Origin: Streptococcus himalayensis
Lineage (GTDB): Bacteria > Bacillota > Bacilli > Lactobacillales > Streptococcaceae
Length of the DNA: 64,000 bases
Assembly: GCF_001708305.1 (NCBI RefSeq)
Contig: NZ_CP016953.1
Location: forward strand, 2,127,501 to 2,191,500
Direction of reading: 5' to 3'
The notes under the pieces were generated by a model. It worked only from the letters and a program-made list of their open reading frames with translations, searched no databases and was not told the DNA's origin. The translations under genes were made by a program, and so were the position numbers. Shown here piece after piece: positions 1-8,326 of the stretch (position 1 is its first letter; each line of letters begins with the position of its first letter).

Positions 1-99
1 CAGAGCCACAGCCAGGCAACTAGCTAGGGCAAAGGGATAATAGAGTCTACGGTTTTTAAAGAGATTGGACACCGCTAGCTTACTGGTTAGCTTAATCAC
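1..99 (-). CDS. ABC transporter permease, FtsX/BceB-like (N-terminal 33 residues only)
   Basis: Only the first 33 codons are present and the gene runs off the window edge. It starts with GTG at 99-97, overlapping the stop codon of the upstream ATPase gene, which implies translational coupling. The visible N-terminus ([11 protein letters not shown], then KNRRLY and PFAL) is nearly the same as that of the 656-aa permease at 1309-3279, so this is a second paralogous permease in one cluster. Family knowledge: BceB-type permeases have ten membrane segments and a large extracellular loop and act in resistance to cell-wall-active peptides. Function is inferred from that resemblance and from the adjoining ATPase. 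Confidence 0.8.
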   Translation of the reverse strand, partial: MIKLTSKLAVSNLFKNRRLYYPFALASCLAVAL

Positions 100-859
100 G
101 GCCCTTCACCTCACTTGCCATCATGGTGAGGGTATCTGCGATTTCTTGGAACATCTGCCGCTCGCTCTTATCTCCTCGGAAGATTTGATTGTAAAGAATT
201 CCGTCCTTAATAAAGAGAACGCGTTTGGCACGACTGGCTGCTGCTGTCGAGTGCGTAACCATCAGAATGGTTTGCCCCCGACTATTGATATCATCAAAGA
301 CATCTAGAAGTGCAGCAGAGGACTTGGAATCTAGTGCCCCTGTCGGTTCATCAGCCAGCAAAATCTCTGGCTCTGTGATAATGGCACGTGCCACAGCCAC
401 CCGTTGTTTTTGTCCTCCTGAAATTTCATAGGGGAACTTTTCTTGCAAGCTATTAATTCCCAATTCATTGCAGACGAGGACTAATTTTTTCATCATCTCC
501 GTAATGGGACGGCGAGACAAGACAAGTGGCAGGAGGATATTATCCTTGACAGACAAGGTATCCAGGAGGTTAAAATCTTGAAAGACGAACCCTAACTTCT
601 CCCTTCGAAAACTGGAAGCCTCACTATTTTTAATAGTAGACATGTCCACCTGATTGAGATAAACCCGTCCTTCTGTCGGCTTATCAAGCATAGCAAGGAT
701 ATTTAAGAGTGTGGATTTCCCAGACCCTGATTCCCCCATGATAGCGACATATTCGCCTTCTTCGACCGTAAAATGAATATCCTTCAACGCTTCCACTTGG
801 CTACCTTGGAAACGAGTTTTGTAAATTTTCTTCACGTGTTGCACATCGAGTAATGACAT
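92..859 (-). CDS. ABC transporter ATP-binding protein (BceA/MacB-type)
   Basis: A 255-aa cytoplasmic ATPase that would power the adjacent FtsX-type permeases. Visible motifs are Walker [10 protein letters not shown] at residues 42-50, Q-loop Gln94, signature SGGQK at 147-151, Walker B ending in Asp170-Glu171, and switch His203. The spacing and the [11 protein letters not shown]alker B fit the BceA/LolD/MacB class that pairs with FtsX permeases, not with importers. The start is set by a GGAG ribosome site about 8 bases upstream. The stop overlaps the GTG start of the next permease. With the kinase/regulator pair upstream the set looks like a Bce-type antimicrobial-peptide sensing and resistance module; the substrate cannot be read from sequence. 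Confidence 0.92.
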   Translation of the reverse strand: MSLLDVQHVKKIYKTRFQGSQVEALKDIHFTVEEGEYVAIMGESGSGKSTLLNILAMLDKPTEGRVYLNQVDMSTIKNSEASSFRREKLGFVFQDFNLLDTLSVKDNILLPLVLSRRPITEMMKKLVLVCNELGINSLQEKFPYEISGGQKQRVAVARAIITEPEILLADEPTGALDSKSSAALLDVFDDINSRGQTILMVTHSTAAASRAKRVLFIKDGILYNQIFRGDKSERQMFQEIADTLTMMASEVKGRD

Positions 860-889
860 TGTTATTCTCCTATTCTATATTTACGAGGA

Positions 890-1003
890 TTAGTGGCTGT
901 ATTGGAGCCAAAAGTAATATTGACTAGTTTCATATCCCAGGCTGACTCTATCAATTTCTTGTTGAGTTAGCTGTTTTTTCTTTTGTTTTCTAAAAAATTT
1001 CAT
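890..1003 (-). CDS. Small basic peptide (37 aa), unknown function
   Basis: A short ORF in the gap between the permease and the ATPase. It starts with ATG at 1003, preceded by a strong AGAAGGAG site 7 bases upstream, and ends with TAA at 890-892. The product begins MKFFRKQKKK (strongly basic), continues with Gln/Thr residues, and ends in an aromatic stretch QYYFWLQYSH. There is no double-glycine leader and no clear signal peptide. Its place and orientation inside a peptide-resistance ABC cluster suggest co-expression with the ATPase. I do not recognise the family. It could be a decayed gene end, but the good ribosome site favours real translation. Confidence 0.5.
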   Translation of the reverse strand: MKFFRKQKKKQLTQQEIDRVSLGYETSQYYFWLQYSH

Positions 1004-1044
1004 AAGCTTTCTCCTTCTGTAGCTAAATCAAATGACATCTCTTA

Positions 1045-1239
1045 TACTCTATAAGCATCAACATCTGACTAGGTTCCACCATTGAGAAATGGGGAAGGTG
1101 ATCGGTAACACTAGCGTCACTTGTGTCCTAAAAACAGCAGGGGTAGGTACGTTAGCTGGTTTGTCCCAACCTTCAACAGCCCGCTGGACTGTTGAAGCAA
1201 GGTGAGTTAAGGACGTCAGATTTTAATTGTTGACGAGTA
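1045..1239. repeat. RUP-like intergenic MITE, long form, copy A
   Basis: About 195 bp bounded by TACTC and GAGTA, with imperfect terminal inverted repeats that share the core ATCTGAC. The inside holds a hairpin CTTCAACAG...CTGTTGAAG at about 1168-1196. It is the same family as copies at 3344-3556, 8154-8255 and 39915-40017. TACTC...GAGTA ends next to TA are the design of pneumococcal RUP elements mobilised by IS630-type transposases; that assignment is by resemblance. Confidence 0.75.
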
Positions 1240-1308
1240 TTACCTCTCTAGTATAGAGCACTCTAGCAGTCGCTTCCATAACCTAATCTTTCATTTTATG
1301 TTGATTTC

Positions 1309-3279
1309 TTACATTTTTGAAAGACGGGAGCGAGAGACGATTGTCTGGTAGCTTCTTGAGGTCAGCCAAAAGACCAGCATATAAACAAGAAGGAAAAGCA
1401 AGCAAACGATAACGGTCGTCTGTACCAAAAGAGGGGTATTGGTCGCTCCTAACATCATGACAATCAGACTAATCATCTTAAAGGCGACAGCTAGGTGTAA
1501 GAAAGAAAAGAGCAGCGGGAGGAAGAAAACCGTCAAAATCTGTTTTCGAATGGTTGCCCGAGTGGCTCCTTCATCAAGACCCACTTGCTGCAAAATCACA
1601 AAGTTTTCCCGGTCTTCATAGCCCTCAGAGATTTGCTTGTAGTAGATGACCAAGACCGTTCCTAATAGAAAGACAAGGGATAGAAAAATACCAATAAAGA
1701 GCAGCGTTCCTACAACACTGAGGCTTTCATGCTCAATGTCAGCTCGCACCGCCGTCATAAGTGACTCTCCTTTTTTCTGCCTATCATGAACCGCTTGCAT
1801 AAAAGCCTGATTCTCCTTGTCCTTGCTATCCACACCGACATAGTAAACGGTCTTTGCATCCGGTGCTAGCATTGCTGCATCCTTGACTACCAACACCAAG
1901 ATTTTATCAAGGTAGAGCTTGCTAGCATTGCTTATCTTGCTTTGTAAAATATCCTTTTTGGAAAAGCTTCTTACCTTCCATTCCTTAGATTCGATAGTCA
2001 GTGGTTTCTGGGGATCAAGCGACACTTTTTGACCAAAAGCTAGAACCTCGTCTTCTTTTAGAGAGACTGTTTCACCAGTCAGAGCTTGGTAGTCTTTTTC
2101 GGAAAACGTCAGAACCAGACCAGCTATATCCGTTTCTTCCTTTAATTCATTGATCAAGGTCAAGTGATTGCCCGAAATCTGCTCCAAACTATGTTGCTGG
2201 TAGAAAATAGAGGTGAATTGAGGATCGGTTAACCCCGCTTTCTTAGCACTGTCTTTGATCAAGTTCAGGTAAGACTCTGTCCCATCTCTGTCCACATAAT
2301 AGCGAGAAATATTGTAATCATGGGGATAGAGAGTATTTAGGTAATCTTTTTGACCGACAAAAATGCTAATCGAGCCAGTCAAAGTGACCAAAAGCATGGT
2401 GGAAACGATAGAAATGGTAGCCAGACCGGCTGCATTTTTTCGCATGCGTGCCATCAGATTGGACACTGCAATCATATTTTTAGGCTGATAGTAATAGGAT
2501 TGATGTCTTTTCAGCCCTTGTAACAAGGTAATAGTCCCTGCATTAAAGAGAAGATAAGAAGCAAGGATGACTAAAAGTACTGCTAAAAAGAAATAGGGAA
2601 TGGCCACCACTGGTCTAGTCACCGTCAGGGCAATACCATAAGCTGTCCCAAGTAAGACCAAACCAAGCAAGGTTTGCAAGCCTAAAAACCGTGCTTTCTT
2701 CTCTCCAGCCTTCTTTTCCTTTAGCAGATTTAGCGAGCTGTACCGCCATAAACGCAGGCTGTTGATAGCGACAATCACAAGGAAAATCACGCCCAAACTG
2801 CCCAAGGTCAGAAAAACACTACTCCACTGAAAGCTTGAAACAATCACAACTGGCAAATTAGTAATCTTGAGCAAGAAGGCAAAAAGCAACTTGTCTAAGA
2901 CAAGACCAAGGCCTAGCCCTGCACCGACTGTCCCTAGGAAAAAAAGGAACAATTCGACAAAGGTCATAAGCAGCAAATGCCGCCTTTCCATACCAAGAAT
3001 ACTATAAAGACCCAGCTCTTTCGAGCGATTTTTTATGACAAAGCTATTTGCATAGACGACCATAAATAAGACCGCCAACTGAATGATAAAAATCCCAAAT
3101 TGTAAGACCGACCGAGCAGGGGAACCCCCATAACTCTCCTCCAAATGCGGACTATGAGCCAAGGCGACAAAGATATATAAAATCGCAGTTGCCACCATCG
3201 TAGACAAGGCAAATGGGGTATATAATCTACGATTTTTGATAAGATTGGACACAGCCAATTTGCTAGTTAACGAAAACAT
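1309..3279 (-). CDS. ABC transporter permease, FtsX/BceB-like
   Basis: A 656-aa integral membrane protein. The first segment follows the conserved N-terminus SKLAVSNLIKNRRLY. Two blocks of hydrophobic helices flank a large polar domain (roughly residues 310-530), the layout of BceB-type permeases with one big extracellular loop between helices 7 and 8. The start is supported by GGGAGG upstream. It lies downstream of the regulator/kinase pair and upstream of the ATPase. It is flanked on both sides by long-form copies of the same intergenic repeat, and a paralogous permease begins at 99. Likely role: sensing or removing membrane- or lipid-II-targeting peptides; the specific ligand is unknown. 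Confidence 0.9.
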   Translation of the reverse strand: MFSLTSKLAVSNLIKNRRLYTPFALSTMVATAILYIFVALAHSPHLEESYGGSPARSVLQFGIFIIQLAVLFMVVYANSFVIKNRSKELGLYSILGMERRHLLLMTFVELFLFFLGTVGAGLGLGLVLDKLLFAFLLKITNLPVVIVSSFQWSSVFLTLGSLGVIFLVIVAINSLRLWRYSSLNLLKEKKAGEKKARFLGLQTLLGLVLLGTAYGIALTVTRPVVAIPYFFLAVLLVILASYLLFNAGTITLLQGLKRHQSYYYQPKNMIAVSNLMARMRKNAAGLATISIVSTMLLVTLTGSISIFVGQKDYLNTLYPHDYNISRYYVDRDGTESYLNLIKDSAKKAGLTDPQFTSIFYQQHSLEQISGNHLTLINELKEETDIAGLVLTFSEKDYQALTGETVSLKEDEVLAFGQKVSLDPQKPLTIESKEWKVRSFSKKDILQSKISNASKLYLDKILVLVVKDAAMLAPDAKTVYYVGVDSKDKENQAFMQAVHDRQKKGESLMTAVRADIEHESLSVVGTLLFIGIFLSLVFLLGTVLVIYYKQISEGYEDRENFVILQQVGLDEGATRATIRKQILTVFFLPLLFSFLHLAVAFKMISLIVMMLGATNTPLLVQTTVIVCLLFLLVYMLVFWLTSRSYQTIVSRSRLSKM

Positions 3280-3343
3280 CCAAGTTCCTCCCTTTCTACA
3301 CTTTCAGAAATAGCTACAATTCCTGAGCGATTGCGATTGTTTA

Positions 3344-3556
3344 TACTCCATAACAATCCAAATCTGACTAGGTTCCACAATTGAAAATGGTGGAAGGTGA
3401 CAGATAACACTAGCGTAACTTGTATCCTAAAAACCGCAAAAGTAACGTAAGTTAGCTGGTTTGTCCCACTCCCTTATTTTCAACCTTCAACAGTCCTGCG
3501 GACTGTTGAAGCAAGGTGAGTTAGCGACGTCAGATTTTGATTGTTGACGAATAGTA
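3344..3556. repeat. RUP-like intergenic MITE, long form, copy B
   Basis: About 213 bp, starting TACTC and closely matching copy A (1045-1239) in the same orientation. It includes the shared stretch around GTTAGCTGGTTTGTCCCA and a perfect hairpin CTTCAACAGTCC...GGACTGTTGAAG near 3487-3513. It sits between the kinase and permease genes. Together with copy A it forms a direct repeat around the permease gene. Confidence 0.75.
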
Positions 3557-3570
3557 CTCTCTTATTGTAT

Positions 3571-3612
3571 AAAAAATGAAAGGAGCTATCCATAACTTAT
3601 CCTTTCATTTTT
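3571..3612 (-). terminator. Intrinsic terminator after the histidine kinase
   Basis: Near-perfect 12-bp stem (AAAATGAAAGGA / TCCTTTCATTTT) with a 15-base loop, followed on the minus strand by a T-rich run. It would end the regulator-kinase transcript before the repeat and the permease gene. Confidence 0.75.
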
Positions 3613-3641
3613 CTATGAAATCTTACAATTTTGTAAGAAAG

Positions 3642-4622
3642 CTATTCAAATACCAGTCGATGGCGGGCAAAGGAAATCATAACGGTCGTTCCCTGTCCGA
3701 TGGTGGACGTCAGAGAGAGGCTATGCCCTAGACTGTCTGCGATTTTTTTGGATAAATAAAGTCCCAAACCAGACGATTGCTGGGTCAAGCGACCATTATA
3801 GCCAGAAAATCCACGTTCAAAGACCCGCAAACTATCGCTATTTTGTATCCCAATTCCTGTATCTTTGAGGTAGAGAACTCCATTTTCTGCATAAATCTCA
3901 ATCCCTCCAGTCTTGGTATATTTGAGGCTGTTGGAGAGGATTTGCTCCAAAATCACCAGAAACCATTTTCGATCAGTCACGACAGCTACCTCTAAATCAT
4001 GCAGATCAAGTGACAGACCTTGGCGGATAAAAAAGAGAGCATACTTTTTCACCACTTCCTTAACCATGGATTCCAAGTTTTCCTGTTGGACAACCAAGTC
4101 ATCGTGAAAACTTTCTAAGCGTAAGTATTGAAGGACGAGATTGGTATAAGAGTCAATCTTAAACAACTCCTGCTCCATCTGCCCTTTCAACTCTCGGTTT
4201 TCAATGGATTGGACCAGCAATTGACCAGCTGCAATGGGAGTTTTAATCTGGTGCACCCAAAGCGTGTAATAATCCAATAAATCGTTTCGCTTTTTCTGCT
4301 CTTCTAATTGGAGGGCCGCTTTTTCCTTCTCCAAGGACGCAATTCTTTCTGACAATAATCTTTCCATAGGCGTACGACTGCTCTCTTCTTGGTAGAGAGC
4401 GTATTTTTTAAAACGCTGATAGGAGAACACAAGGTCTATGAGCCAAAAAACGCCCCCTAAAATCGTTAAGATGAGTAGAAGATAGCCCAAAACAGTGCGA
4501 CTTGTTTCAAATAAATAAAGAAAGAGCCCAAAACTTCCATACATGAGGACCAGATAAAATCCCACTTGCCCACATTTTTTCAAATAGGCTTGGGCAAACA
4601 GCCATTTTTCCTCTCTAGTCAT
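3642..4622 (-). CDS. Sensor histidine kinase, intramembrane-sensing (BceS-like)
   Basis: A 326-aa kinase. Two closely spaced membrane helices (about residues 18-38 and 45-66) leave almost no extracellular loop, which is characteristic of BceS-type kinases that sense through their partner ABC permease. The phospho-acceptor is His124 in LWVHQIKTPI. An HATPase domain follows with an N-box around ILEQILSNSLKYT and G-boxes DTGIGI and GLGLYLSKKI. The gene starts at ATG 4622 inside the end of the regulator gene (8-base overlap), so the two are co-translated. Its signal is inferred to come from the neighbouring permease. Confidence 0.92.
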   Translation of the reverse strand: MTREEKWLFAQAYLKKCGQVGFYLVLMYGSFGLFLYLFETSRTVLGYLLLILTILGGVFWLIDLVFSYQRFKKYALYQEESSRTPMERLLSERIASLEKEKAALQLEEQKKRNDLLDYYTLWVHQIKTPIAAGQLLVQSIENRELKGQMEQELFKIDSYTNLVLQYLRLESFHDDLVVQQENLESMVKEVVKKYALFFIRQGLSLDLHDLEVAVVTDRKWFLVILEQILSNSLKYTKTGGIEIYAENGVLYLKDTGIGIQNSDSLRVFERGFSGYNGRLTQQSSGLGLYLSKKIADSLGHSLSLTSTIGQGTTVMISFARHRLVFE

Positions 4623-5292
4623 GACGTAATCCGTATCCTATCCCTTTTTTTGTCTGGATGAATTGGGCCAAGCCATATTCTTCCAGTTTCTTTCGCAGAC
4701 GAGCCACATTGACAGACAAGGTATTGTCATCAATAAAGAAATCACTATTCCACAATTCCTTCATCAAATCATCTCGTGCCACAATCTCTCCCCTATGTTC
4801 AAACAAAACTCGCAAGATGTGAAATTCATTTTTGGTCAAAGAAATCGTCTCTCCATCATACACCATATCCATGGATTTCAAATTTAAAATCGCCCCTTGA
4901 TACTCTAACAGACTGGTTTCCTGACCAAACTCATAAGAGCGTCGTAAAAGTCCTTGAATTTTTGCCAAGAGGACATTCGTGTCAAAAGGTTTAGTCACAA
5001 AATCATCTGCTCCCATGTTAATGGCCATGACAATATCCATGGCTTGGTCACGGGACGATAAAAACATGATGGGAACCTTAGAAATTTTGCGAATTTCCTG
5101 ACACCAATGGTAGCCATTAAATAAGGGCAAGCCAATATCCATCAGAACCAAATGCGGACTTTCTTTGACAAAAATCGTCAACACCTCCATAAAATCTTCC
5201 ACCGCAATCACGTCAAATCCCCATTGAGTAAGCATTTTCTTGACCTCTTGGCGAATTACTCCATCATCTTCTACCAATAATATCTTGTGCAT
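4615..5292 (-). CDS. OmpR-family response regulator (BceR-like)
   Basis: A 225-aa regulator. The receiver domain has acidic residues VEDD at 7-10, phospho-acceptor Asp52 in LMDIGLP, and Lys in TKPF. A C-terminal winged helix (about 128-225) carries LTKNEFHILRVLFEHRGEIV and NVARLRKKL. The start has an AAAGGGGA ribosome site. It overlaps the kinase gene and is first in the minus-strand cluster. An extended -10 promoter lies just upstream. The likely targets are the permease and ATPase genes downstream, by analogy with other Bce systems. Confidence 0.93.
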   Translation of the reverse strand: MHKILLVEDDGVIRQEVKKMLTQWGFDVIAVEDFMEVLTIFVKESPHLVLMDIGLPLFNGYHWCQEIRKISKVPIMFLSSRDQAMDIVMAINMGADDFVTKPFDTNVLLAKIQGLLRRSYEFGQETSLLEYQGAILNLKSMDMVYDGETISLTKNEFHILRVLFEHRGEIVARDDLMKELWNSDFFIDDNTLSVNVARLRKKLEEYGLAQFIQTKKGIGYGLRHD

Positions 5293-5318
5293 GAATATCC
5301 CCTTTCTTTTCTCCCTCT

Positions 5319-5324
5319 ATTATA
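5319..5324 (-). promoter_or_regulatory. Extended -10 promoter for the response regulator gene
   Basis: TATAAT preceded by TGC on the minus strand (extended -10), with no good -35. It lies 27 bases upstream of the start codon. A divergent TATACT for the plus-strand hydrolase gene is about 25 bases away, so both genes share a short control region. Confidence 0.6.
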
Positions 5325-5380
5325 GCAAAGCTAGGGCGAATTATGCTATACTAAATGAAAGATTAAAAAAAGGAAGTGCC

Positions 5381-6526
5381 ATGAACAATATTTTTTCCTA
5401 CCTTGAGGACATCCAACATCATCATATCTATGACGTTCCATTCAATGCTCTTGATTGCTTGATATTGACCGAATTGACCTATCTAGACTACAAAGAGCTT
5501 GTCCCCCAAGCGATTGACCAAGAAATTCGTCTTTCCGACTTAGCTGACTACGAATACTCTGAATCTCTCATTACCCATACGAAAAATCGAATTCAACTCT
5601 TTCAGGAAGTGACCACTGCCAAACGCTATAAAAATCTTAAACTCTTTGCCTATCAAGAGGATTTAGACATGGAGGTCGAAAAACAATTTGCCGCCCTCAC
5701 CTACAAGCTAAAGCCAGATACCTATGTCATCGCCTTTCGCGGGACTGATGATTCGATTATCGGATGGAAGGAAGATTTCCAGATGACTTACCTGTCTCAA
5801 ATCCCTGCCCAAAAAACAGCAACAGCCTACGTCGAAAAGGTCATGACTGCCTACCCTGAGGGGCAGTTCATTCTCACTGGCCACTCTAAGGGAGGAAATC
5901 TCGCTGCTTATGCTGCTAGCCAAATTTCTCCTGCTCTCCAAGATAGAATTACTGATATTTATAGTTATGATGCTCCCGGTCTTAATCGCTCTGTGACACA
6001 GTCTTTCGGCTACGAACGGATTTCCCATCTGATTCGCCGTTATATTCCTCAGGGTTCTTTGATTGGGATGATGTTAGATGTGCCAGAACAGGCCTCGATT
6101 GTAAAAAGTACAGCCCTTTTTGGACTTGCTCAGCACAATACCTTTTCTTGGGTGGTAGAAGGCCACGAATTTCTACTCCTAGACACCCTCAATCCCGATA
6201 GTATCCAAGTAGACCAGACCCTAAAAAACTGGGTGGCCGGTGTTTCAGATGAAGAGCTAAAAGCCTTTTTTGATGTCTTTTTCGGCTTGATTTTGGACGC
6301 AGAAATCACCTCTATCAATCAGCTCTTTAAGGCATCTGAACTCAAGAAAGTCTCTCAAATCCTTGACAATGCCAAAAATTTGCCTGACTATCAAAAGGAA
6401 ATGTTGGAACGCTTGATCCAACTCTTGATTTCCATGCGTTACCAAGCCTTTCTTGGCTCTTTCAAATCCTTTTCTTTCCCTTCTTTATTTGAAACAAATG
6501 ATACCAACGAGCTCCCAAAAAACTAG
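5381..6526 (+). CDS. DUF2974 (Mbeg1-like) alpha/beta-hydrolase family protein
   Basis: A 381-aa protein read from ATG 5381, which has an AGGAAG site 5 bases upstream. An upstream in-frame extension would run through the divergent promoter and is rejected. Residues 108-185 carry the lipase-like core: YVIAFRGTDD (oxyanion region) and the nucleophile elbow GHSKGGN at 167-173 with Ser169. The family resembles class-3 lipases, but its streptococcal substrate is not established. No signal peptide is visible, so it is probably cytoplasmic. It stands alone, divergent from the two-component system. Confidence 0.85.
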   Translation: MNNIFSYLEDIQHHHIYDVPFNALDCLILTELTYLDYKELVPQAIDQEIRLSDLADYEYSESLITHTKNRIQLFQEVTTAKRYKNLKLFAYQEDLDMEVEKQFAALTYKLKPDTYVIAFRGTDDSIIGWKEDFQMTYLSQIPAQKTATAYVEKVMTAYPEGQFILTGHSKGGNLAAYAASQISPALQDRITDIYSYDAPGLNRSVTQSFGYERISHLIRRYIPQGSLIGMMLDVPEQASIVKSTALFGLAQHNTFSWVVEGHEFLLLDTLNPDSIQVDQTLKNWVAGVSDEELKAFFDVFFGLILDAEITSINQLFKASELKKVSQILDNAKNLPDYQKEMLERLIQLLISMRYQAFLGSFKSFSFPSLFETNDTNELPKN

Positions 6527-6794
6527 GTGAATGGGTAAACTCAACAAATGAAAATCAACGTTGGCATTTTTACTCCTTTCTTAGATGGTTCAGACATAAA
6601 CTACCTATTTTTAATGCCCATTCCATTTACTGAAACAGTATCCTGTTTCACTCATTTAGTTCTCTATATTTTATACCAAAAAATAAATATACACAGATGA
6701 AATAGCTATTTTTGAAATTAAATGAGTATAAGTTGACAGAAGAACTCACATTCTGTTAGAATAAAGAATATTACAACAAAGGAGTTTTTCTATC
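6527..6794. other. Intergenic region with a palindrome and a repeat end
   Basis: No coding sequence seen. It contains a palindrome TGAAACAG...CTGTTTCA at 6631-6650 and, ending at 6728, an AAATTAAATGAGTA motif. That motif matches repeat ends at 36804 and, inverted, at about 39754. The NADPH-oxidase promoter follows directly. Confidence 0.5.
6733..6762 (+). promoter_or_regulatory. Sigma-70 type promoter of the NADPH-oxidase gene
   Basis: TTGACA at 6733-6738 and TAGAAT at 6757-6762 with an 18-base spacer, followed by AAAGGAG and the GTG start at 6795. Confidence 0.75.
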
Positions 6795-7991
6795 GTGATT
6801 AAATCACTCAACGGCATTGCCCTCTTATTCTTTAGTCTTATACTGACCATTCTAGCCTGGTTGAACGCTGGATTCAGTCAGTTTCTCATTCCAGGACTGG
6901 CCCTCACTAGCCTGTCTCTAACTTTTTTACTCTCCACCCGTGCAGCTTTCTTGGAAAAGCTCTTTCACGGTATTGAGAACATGTATTTCTTCCATAAAAT
7001 TATGGCTACCTTCTCCCTTCTCTTACTCGTATTTCACAATGTAGCCATGGGCGGACTCTGGGGGTCTCACTTGGCCGCTCAGTTGGGGAATATCGCCATT
7101 TACCTCTTCTTCAGCATTATTCTCGTCGCTTATTTAGGGAAATTTCTCAAATATGAAAGTTGGCGTATGATTCATCGTTTGGTCTATCTTGCCTATATCT
7201 TTGGACTGCTCCATGCTTACATGATTTTAGGAAGAGTCTTGCTCCAGCCGACTTTCCTCGGTTTTGTAGTCGGTGGTTTTGCCCTCATCGGACTAGTTTC
7301 TGGCTTTTACATTATTTTTCTCTACCAACGTATCGGCTTTAAACACAAGGGGACCATCAAACGCATTGATAAGCTCAATCACGATACGCTGGATATCGAA
7401 ATCGAGCTGGATCGCCCCTTTGATTATGACTACGGTCAATTCGCCTTCGTTAAAATTTTTCAAAAAGGCTTAGAAAAAGCACCTCACCCCTTCTCCATCT
7501 CAGGAGGACATGGAAATACGGTCTATTTCACCGTCAAGACATCTGGTGATCACACCCAGCAAATGTATGATAAGTTGGCTGTGGGAACATCTGTCAAAAT
7601 TGACCGTGCTTATGGACACATGAAATTAGACCAAGGTCGTAGCCAGCATATCTGGATTGCAGGTGGAATCGGTATTACTCCTTTTCTGTCCTACATCCGC
7701 GAAACTCCAACCCTCAAAAAACCTGTAGATTTTTATTATGCCTATACTGGCGCAGAAAATGCTGTTCATCTGGACTTGCTCATGGACTACCAGGCCAACA
7801 ACCCGCTCTTTAAGCTCCATCTCCTAGACAGCAAGGTCGATGGGTATCTTGATTTCAGCAATCATCAAATCCCCTCTAATACCACAATTTTTATGTGTGG
7901 GCCAACTCCTATGATGAACGCTCTAGCCACTACCTTCAAAAAAGTCAATCCCTTGGCTGAACTCATCTATGAAGGCTTCTCCTTCAAATAA
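6795..7991 (+). CDS. NADPH oxidase-like transmembrane flavocytochrome (SpNOX-type)
   Basis: A 398-aa membrane flavoprotein resembling the pneumococcal NADPH oxidase SpNOX. Six hydrophobic segments fill residues 1-178. Four histidines, His67/His81 and His127/His140, have the 13-14 residue spacing of a bis-heme ferric-reductase core. The dehydrogenase half carries the flavin motif HPFSIS at 231-236, nucleotide-binding GGIGITP at 290-296, CGP near 369-371 and a C-terminal Phe-Lys. The gene starts with GTG behind AAAGGAG. Family knowledge: SpNOX moves electrons from NAD(P)H through FAD and two hemes to oxygen; the physiological acceptor is uncertain. It appears monocistronic, with its own promoter and terminator. 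Confidence 0.9.
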   Translation: MIKSLNGIALLFFSLILTILAWLNAGFSQFLIPGLALTSLSLTFLLSTRAAFLEKLFHGIENMYFFHKIMATFSLLLLVFHNVAMGGLWGSHLAAQLGNIAIYLFFSIILVAYLGKFLKYESWRMIHRLVYLAYIFGLLHAYMILGRVLLQPTFLGFVVGGFALIGLVSGFYIIFLYQRIGFKHKGTIKRIDKLNHDTLDIEIELDRPFDYDYGQFAFVKIFQKGLEKAPHPFSISGGHGNTVYFTVKTSGDHTQQMYDKLAVGTSVKIDRAYGHMKLDQGRSQHIWIAGGIGITPFLSYIRETPTLKKPVDFYYAYTGAENAVHLDLLMDYQANNPLFKLHLLDSKVDGYLDFSNHQIPSNTTIFMCGPTPMMNALATTFKKVNPLAELIYEGFSFK

Positions 7992-8038
7992 ATCTCTATA
8001 AAGAAGGCTAGGACAAAATCCAACCCTAAATACAACAA

Positions 8039-8091
8039 ACGAACAAAACGAGTTTTCTGACCTTCAGAATTCTGTCTTGTTCGTTTTTTTA
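8039..8091 (+). terminator. Intrinsic terminator after the NADPH-oxidase gene
   Basis: AACGAACAA...TTGTTCGTT stem with a long, partly paired loop, followed by TTTTTT on the plus strand. Confidence 0.75.
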
Positions 8092-8153
8092 TGTCTAATG
8101 TATCAAATTTTAGATTAGAGGAACATAAATGTCAACAATCTTATTTTTCCTTA

Positions 8154-8255
8154 TACTCATCAAAAATCAACATCTGACATCGTTAACTCACCTTACTGAA
8201 CCCTAGTTCTACCTGCGATTTCGTTGCCTAGTCAGATGTTAATCTTTGTAGAGTA
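8154..8255. repeat. RUP-like intergenic MITE, short form, copy C
   Basis: 102 bp between TACTC and GAGTA. About 25-bp terminal inverted repeats (TACTC, then CAAA, then AACATCTGAC) match with few differences. The interior (TTAACTCACC...CTAGTTCTACCTGCGATTTC) is almost the same as copy D at 39915-40017. It has no coding content and lies in an otherwise empty gap. Confidence 0.8.
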
Positions 8256-8326
8256 TAAAACGTTTCCAATACTAATCTTAGCTGAAATTCCAGCCGCATC
8301 TTGATTTCAAATTTCGTTTTCCACTT

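Noticed and set aside
5240..5380. N-terminal extension of the DUF2974 hydrolase
   Set aside because: It would cover the regulator start and the divergent promoters; ATG 5381 has a ribosome site and begins the family homology.
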